Positions 7,962 to 18,288 of a stretch of 18,288 nt of DNA are shown in pieces. The stretch is taken from assembly GCA_002751075.1 (NCBI GenBank), contig NAOQ01000321.1:4720-23007 (forward strand), read 5' to 3'. The stretch comes from Ichthyophonus hoferi (lineage: Eukaryota; Opisthokonta; Ichthyosporea; Ichthyophonida; Ichthyophonidae). Position numbers and translations under genes: made by a program. Under the pieces are notes generated by a model. That model was not told where the DNA came from and searched no databases. It worked only from the letters and a program-made list of their open reading frames with translations. Position 1 is the stretch's first letter. Every line of letters starts with the position of its first letter.

Positions 7962-9480
7962 GTGAGTTTATACCAGTCTAAACGCATGTAATGCGATGAG
8001 ACGGAGTTCAGATTAAATTGTATACCTAAAATAATATCAGGCGGTAGAATATATTAGCTATGATTGATATATATATATAGTATGTTTGAATTCCATTCTA
8101 TTTTATTTTTACAGTATTCGCATGGCGTCTTGCAGTCAGTAAGTGAGATCTCCTATCAAATATTACGTAATGCAAACAAATAGCACTATGATTTGGCGAG
8201 GTCTAAAACAAATGGAATGTATACTTAACTGGTTGTTAGCTTTGCTAGCTGCTCTAGGAAAAACATATTACTATTGGGTTATTAAGATGAAAGACTACTT
8301 AATCGATCAGTTATGTTATGTTTGCTACCCGAACCTCGGATAAGTCTATGTATGGTTGGAATTGTATTTTGCATATGTGATATGTCAATCGAACTAACTA
8401 CCTCATGGTGTAACTCTCATCTCCAATGTATTGACAAATCAATCTATTAGGTTGGAAAAATACTATGCACGTTGAATCACTCCTTATGCAATTAGCTAAT
8501 ATTGTGCAGCCACATTCACTAATCTTATTATCTGGATTTGGATCGAGCCTTCTTATTCATCTAAGACTAGCGATCTTGTAACAGAATGTATGAATTAATC
8601 GAATTTGTTAGTATTACAGAATTAAGTACTAAAATCAATAATAGGTAAATATAATATACTATAGAATAAATAGAGTGGAAGAATGAGCTATAACTGCCAT
8701 GAACATTTTAGTAAGTTTGATTGGCATGGTATCATAGTGTAAGTGAGCATTGGTTCTGACCTTGTGAATCTCATGCTTATAATTAATTAATTAGTGATCG
8801 TTAATATTTGTGATCATACCATCTAGAAATAATAGTACACTGATGAATAAAATTTTAATTACCTCAATGATGTAATATATAACTATAACGTTCATTTAAT
8901 AGGTATTTACACAAATTAAAATATAATAACTTTGGTAAGATTATAGTGATAATAAAACCGTTATTACCATCTTAAATTGATCGCAATGAGCAGAAAATTG
9001 CGAAATAACTGTCATTCTTATAGCTTATCATGTTTGTGGTTTTTCTTATATCCACTAAGCTCTAACAGATTAGCAATAGAGGAAATATACAACTCGGATG
9101 TGTTCTCAATAGCGCAGAGAGAGAAGAAATTGATGTGGACATATATACTATACACTACATGCATGTAGATTCTATTTCAAGATTCCTAGAAAGATGAGAT
9201 ACACAGAAATTTTTAAGGGACCTCTGCTCTAATTCCCTTCAGTGGAAATGTACGTATTGTGCAGAATGAGTGATTCATTCAATCATTACACAACCATGTA
9301 ATAGTATAGTATTTTAATATTTTCACTTAAGTCTCAGTATAATACCCCTGGTATGTATATTCCACCAACGAAATATCAAGATAATAAAGAAACAATTTAT
9401 TAATTTCGGTGCTTTATATATATTAAATAGAGCCATAAATATCTATTTATGTGTACATAAAGTAAACATGTATTTATTAA
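7962..9480. other. No recognised gene; possible splice-site pair
   Basis: AT-rich. A strong donor-like CAGTG|GTGAGT lies at 7962, and an acceptor/donor pair TTTTACAG|...TCA|GTAAGTG encloses 24 nt at 8115-8138, possibly non-coding exons of the gene at 7451. Short open frames at 8143-8343 and 8977-9168 have no protein-like features. Nothing else is recognised. Confidence 0.4.
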
Positions 9481-9486
9481 TTTATT
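9481..9486 (-). terminator. ADSS poly(A) signal
   Basis: AATAAA on the minus strand, 40 nt past the ADSS stop codon (9526); a second AATAAA follows at 9478-9473. Position and strand fit the 3' end of ADSS. Confidence 0.6.
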
Positions 9487-9525
9487 TGTTATAAGAAAAG
9501 GTCTCTGCCATTGGCAAAGGGGATT

Positions 9526-15194
<5,669 letters not shown>

Positions 15195-17476
15195 TATTTA
15201 AAATAAATGGAATAGCTGACCGAATAAAACTGAGAAACCAGCAAAAGGCTTACTAAAAAACAGATAAAATGGTATTAATTATAGTATATATATGGTACAA
15301 GGTATTTGCTGTTTACAGAGAGGACTGCAATGTTTGCGCCTTGGCCACGTGAAAAGACAGATGATGTTTTGATTGGTTGTCAGGACAATGACTTAAAATG
15401 GCTTAAAATGTTTTAAATAGTGCATCATTATTGCCTGATTTTAAGTATAGAGCCGAAGAGTGTGATGTACTGTACTAATTGTTTCAAAAAAAAACTTTCC
15501 CCTATGTTTATGAATATTTTTTTTGGCTTGAACTCTACGCACTTATGTACTTTGAATACCACAAAGCCTGTTTTAGTATTGATGCTTACAACATTTTAAT
15601 AAGATACTCATGCTTATCACCTATCACCTGTAAACATACTTTTTCATATGTTGGGTATAAAACTCTTAAGCCAATAATCGACTAAAATTAACTTGCGAGC
15701 GGCTCGTATGTTAGAACTACCACTATAGAGTTTAATAACCAAACAGGTGTTTGGAAATGTAGTATTTAATAAAAAATTATTTAATAAGGTCGAATAATAA
15801 TAAACAGGGGTTTTGTTCTGATTCTAAATAGAAAATAAAAAATAAAAAGTTAAGACTATTATATAAGAAATATATTTTTAAAGGCTATGCTATTTTGTTC
15901 ATTTTCATGTCATGCTATAGATTTAATTGATCTGTGCTGTAAACAAATCAAAGATGGAAATTTAGTGTCAGCAAACCCATCTTTCAAAGCCTGGTGTATA
16001 GTTACATATATATATATAAGTTTTATATAAACGTCTTGTTTCTATTTTATATAAATATGCATTACAAATACCCACAGTGTTGTGTTCTATGTTCTCCATA
16101 ATCAATTGAATATTAATTTAAACATTTCACGGGTAAATTTTGAGAATTGAAATCATAAATTCTATCTGGGACGAATTAGAAACATGAACGGTTTGAATAT
16201 AATGGAGCAACTTTTTATTATAAAAATATCTGTATGATAAATTACATTATACATTACTTCTTAAATAAGTATGACAGCCATTTCATCATCATCCATATAA
16301 CCTTTGTTATGTGATAATGATCTAATACTATAGAGATGATTTGCCTGGTCTAGGAAATGATACCAGCTAATGTCTTATCGCAACGTGTTGGATAATTTTT
16401 GCCAACATGGTCGTCGGTCATAGCTAAACAAGTATCATAGAATATCCATCACAAACTTGGTTAATTAGCTAATCTCATATAGAACAATCAATGGATTCAT
16501 TGTTATTATATAATTAACATAATTGGATAACGTGACAGGTGTGCAATTTCCTATGATTCTCAATGATCCCTTTTCCAAAATTGCCTACAATCGTTTGATT
16601 CGATTCGATTCGAGCAATGAAATATAATTCATATTATTGGGCTATTTTATGCATCAATCAATGTAAATCTCATTCTTAGTGAACGCCAATAAAAAGTCTT
16701 ACCTTGGAAAATAAGAGGCCACGGAATGGTTAAGGTTGAATAATATAACCAGGTTTACAAAGTAAAAAAAAAAAATAGTATAAAATATCAGTTTAAAATT
16801 TATAAAGAAAATAGTTTTTAAATAATCTTCAAATATCTAGATACCATATATACTATGACTTTTATCCTTATATAAGCGCAGGTAGGATGATGCGATTACA
16901 ACATAATTATGTGAAAACACAACTGTATTAAGCATGCATAAGCCACTTTTCATTGGTGCACATATTTTATCTCACCGGCACATACGTGATCGCTATGATA
17001 GTCACGCCTTTGTTATATGCCCGGGCTGTCTTATGTATACATGTGCTGAGACTGGCACCCTTTATATTACCTTGGAAATATATATATACTATGTGATATT
17101 AAGGATATGTTGTTCAAATGTTATTGATGAGCAATGAAAATTGCGTAAATTCTAATGGTTTTTAAGTAACAAGAATGCATTAGATAGTCAAACTGGAAGG
17201 CATTTATATAAATGATTTTACTATTATGATGACAGAGAAGATCACCCAAAGAGTACTTTAGGCATTCATTCAAGCCAGAAATTTTTAAATCGAAAATAAA
17301 ATAACAGTCTTTCGCTATTAATATATCTTAAAGGAAGGATGCATGTGAATGAGAGTAATGTATCTTTCGGTAATTTCTGGGTTGAATTTGTTAAGTTTTT
17401 CAAAAAACGATGTCTCTTATGTTTGATACTGCTTTCTAAAAGGTGTATGACAATAACAATATGGATACCTCACTAG
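15195..17476. other. ADSS upstream region and AT-rich spacer, no gene recognised
   Basis: The first ~150 bp should hold the ADSS promoter and 5' UTR. Beyond that the DNA is AT-rich with scattered homopolymers, a (GATTC)3 run near 16600 and short open frames (15479-15685, 16934-17137) lacking protein-like features. No RNA gene or mobile element was recognised. Confidence 0.5.
15346..15351. promoter_or_regulatory. E-box CACGTG upstream of ADSS
   Basis: A canonical palindromic E-box in GGCCACGTGA context, 152 bp upstream of the ADSS start codon. MYC/MAX and USF proteins bind this word, and MYC is known to drive purine-synthesis genes in vertebrates. Use here is inference from motif and position. 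Confidence 0.35.
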
Positions 17477-17650
17477 TTATGTGTCGAAATCATAAAAGAA
17501 ATAGTAAGATCAGCAACGAAAAACATTGGAGCAAGCTCTAATGTCAAAACGAATATAGCAGTGGAATATTCTGACTTAAATATGGGGCTGGAATTGAACT
17601 GCCAAAAGTCGCCAAAATATGTTTTTGCCAATTTTTTAACGGCCTATTAA
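17477..17650 (+). other. Weak candidate exon, 57 codons
   Basis: Follows an acceptor-like CCTCACTAG (ending 17476). The open frame includes VRSATKNIGASSNVKTNIAV and LELNCQKSPKYVFANF and ends at TAA 17648. Composition looks protein-like, but a frame this long is expected by chance in a few kilobases, and no partner exon or family was found. Confidence 0.18.
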
Positions 17651-17911
17651 CCCTTGAAAGTAAACTAATATAGCGAAAGAAAAATAATAAACAGTAATAA
17701 AGTTTATTTCAGGTAGTTACACCAAACTATCGAATTCACAAGTACACAGTAAAACCGGATTTGCGTGTGTATAGATAGGCTCCTTAAAATAGCTCTTGAA
17801 AATGATAATCCATCTCCGCTAATAAGAGGTTTGCGACGGCATATTGAAATGTGGTTTTGCACTTAATTTCTTCATGACCATAATTGGAAATTCTTATTAT
17901 CTCATTATGAT

Positions 17912-18100
17912 TCAAATGCGAATACAAACATGCCCCCTTATTAAGAACTTTCTAATGAATAGGTCTTGATCTTTGAGTTGCCTTGATGAACTGAATGTGC
18001 CGTCTATCAAAGTGTAGTCATAAGTGAATCCATCACTTTCTATAATGCTGGTATGGAAACCATTTACATGTGAATCTAGTCGGTAAAGGAAAGGATTCAT
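17912..18100 (-). other. Weak candidate ORF, 62 codons
   Basis: ATG at 18100 directly after an in-frame TGA. Includes YRLDSHVNGFHTSIIESDGF and YDYTLIDGTFSSSRQLKDQD. Protein-like composition, but no recognised family, no good donor and no partner exon. It may be chance. Confidence 0.2.
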
Positions 18101-18160
18101 TCATAGTAATGTGCATATTGATGCTGCTTGTTAATTGGTTGTGAAATAAAAGACAAAATA

Positions 18161-18270
18161 AATCTCTATATAACTTGATTATGAGGAAAAATATAAAACC
18201 TCGTGTAACTTAAATGCTAGAGGAAAATACAAACCTCTATATAACTTGGTAATACTTGATGAGGAAAAAT
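18161..18270. repeat. ~36-bp degenerate tandem repeat, three copies
   Basis: Units built as AACCTCTATATAACTTG, a variable link, then GAGGAAAAAT. CTCTATATAACTTG occurs at 18164 and 18235, with a diverged middle copy at about 18197. The array may continue past the window edge. Confidence 0.7.
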
Positions 18271-18288
18271 GTTTTCATGCACATTTTA

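Noticed and set aside
8143-8343. 66-codon plus ORF rich in W, L and Y
   Set aside because: AT-rich composition, no domain, and a start overlapping a splice-donor-like site; likely chance.
16960-17060. Locally GC-richer patch with possible hairpins around 16975-17055
   Set aside because: Examined as a tRNA or small RNA gene; no tRNA boxes or consistent stem set were found.
17580-17650. Minus-strand GTTCAATTCC resembling a tRNA B box
   Set aside because: No convincing A box at the right distance and no cloverleaf stems; a lone B-box match is common by chance.

Overview
The window is animal-type nuclear DNA: AT-rich (roughly one third G+C by eye), with GT-AG introns of about 170-750 bp and many short tandem repeats. 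Two genes are recognised with confidence, both on the minus strand and both reconstructed exon by exon from conserved protein motifs and matching splice phases. An early-branching or other invertebrate animal (a sponge, for example) would fit, but that is a guess from style; the proteins only show a eukaryote, probably a metazoan.

Left end (1-2590, minus): the first five coding exons of TM9SF1, a transmembrane-9 superfamily member, starting at 2590 and running off the left edge. Its introns hold most of the repeat content: a ~91-bp tandem array in intron 1 made of degenerate copies of the exon 2 acceptor and exon start, a GA tract in intron 2, a 21-bp minisatellite filling most of intron 3, an AT tract in intron 4 and a four-run G-quadruplex motif just inside intron 5.

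Middle (2591-9480): an intronless 421-codon multi-pass membrane protein (3646-4911, plus) lies head-to-head with TM9SF1. It has a GVGFG segment resembling a potassium-channel filter, and an acidic then proline/arginine-rich tail. Beyond it are an orphan coding-like exon on the minus strand (5685-5861) and a plus-strand Gly/Ser/Tyr-rich coding region (7451-7909) whose frame shifts at two G runs. The rest is non-coding or unrecognised.

Right (9526-15194, minus): a complete eukaryotic adenylosuccinate synthetase gene, 11 coding exons giving 440 residues, with P-loop, catalytic Asp/His and C-terminal motifs intact. An AATAAA signal lies 40 nt past the stop and a CACGTG E-box about 150 bp upstream of the start. 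From 15195 to 18288 there is AT-rich sequence with two weak coding-like stretches and a short 36-bp tandem repeat at the right edge.

The genes show no shared pathway: TM9SF1 is an endomembrane protein, ADSS a cytosolic purine enzyme, and the others are unassigned. No rRNA, CRISPR array, retrovirus-like or other capsid-bearing element was recognised.
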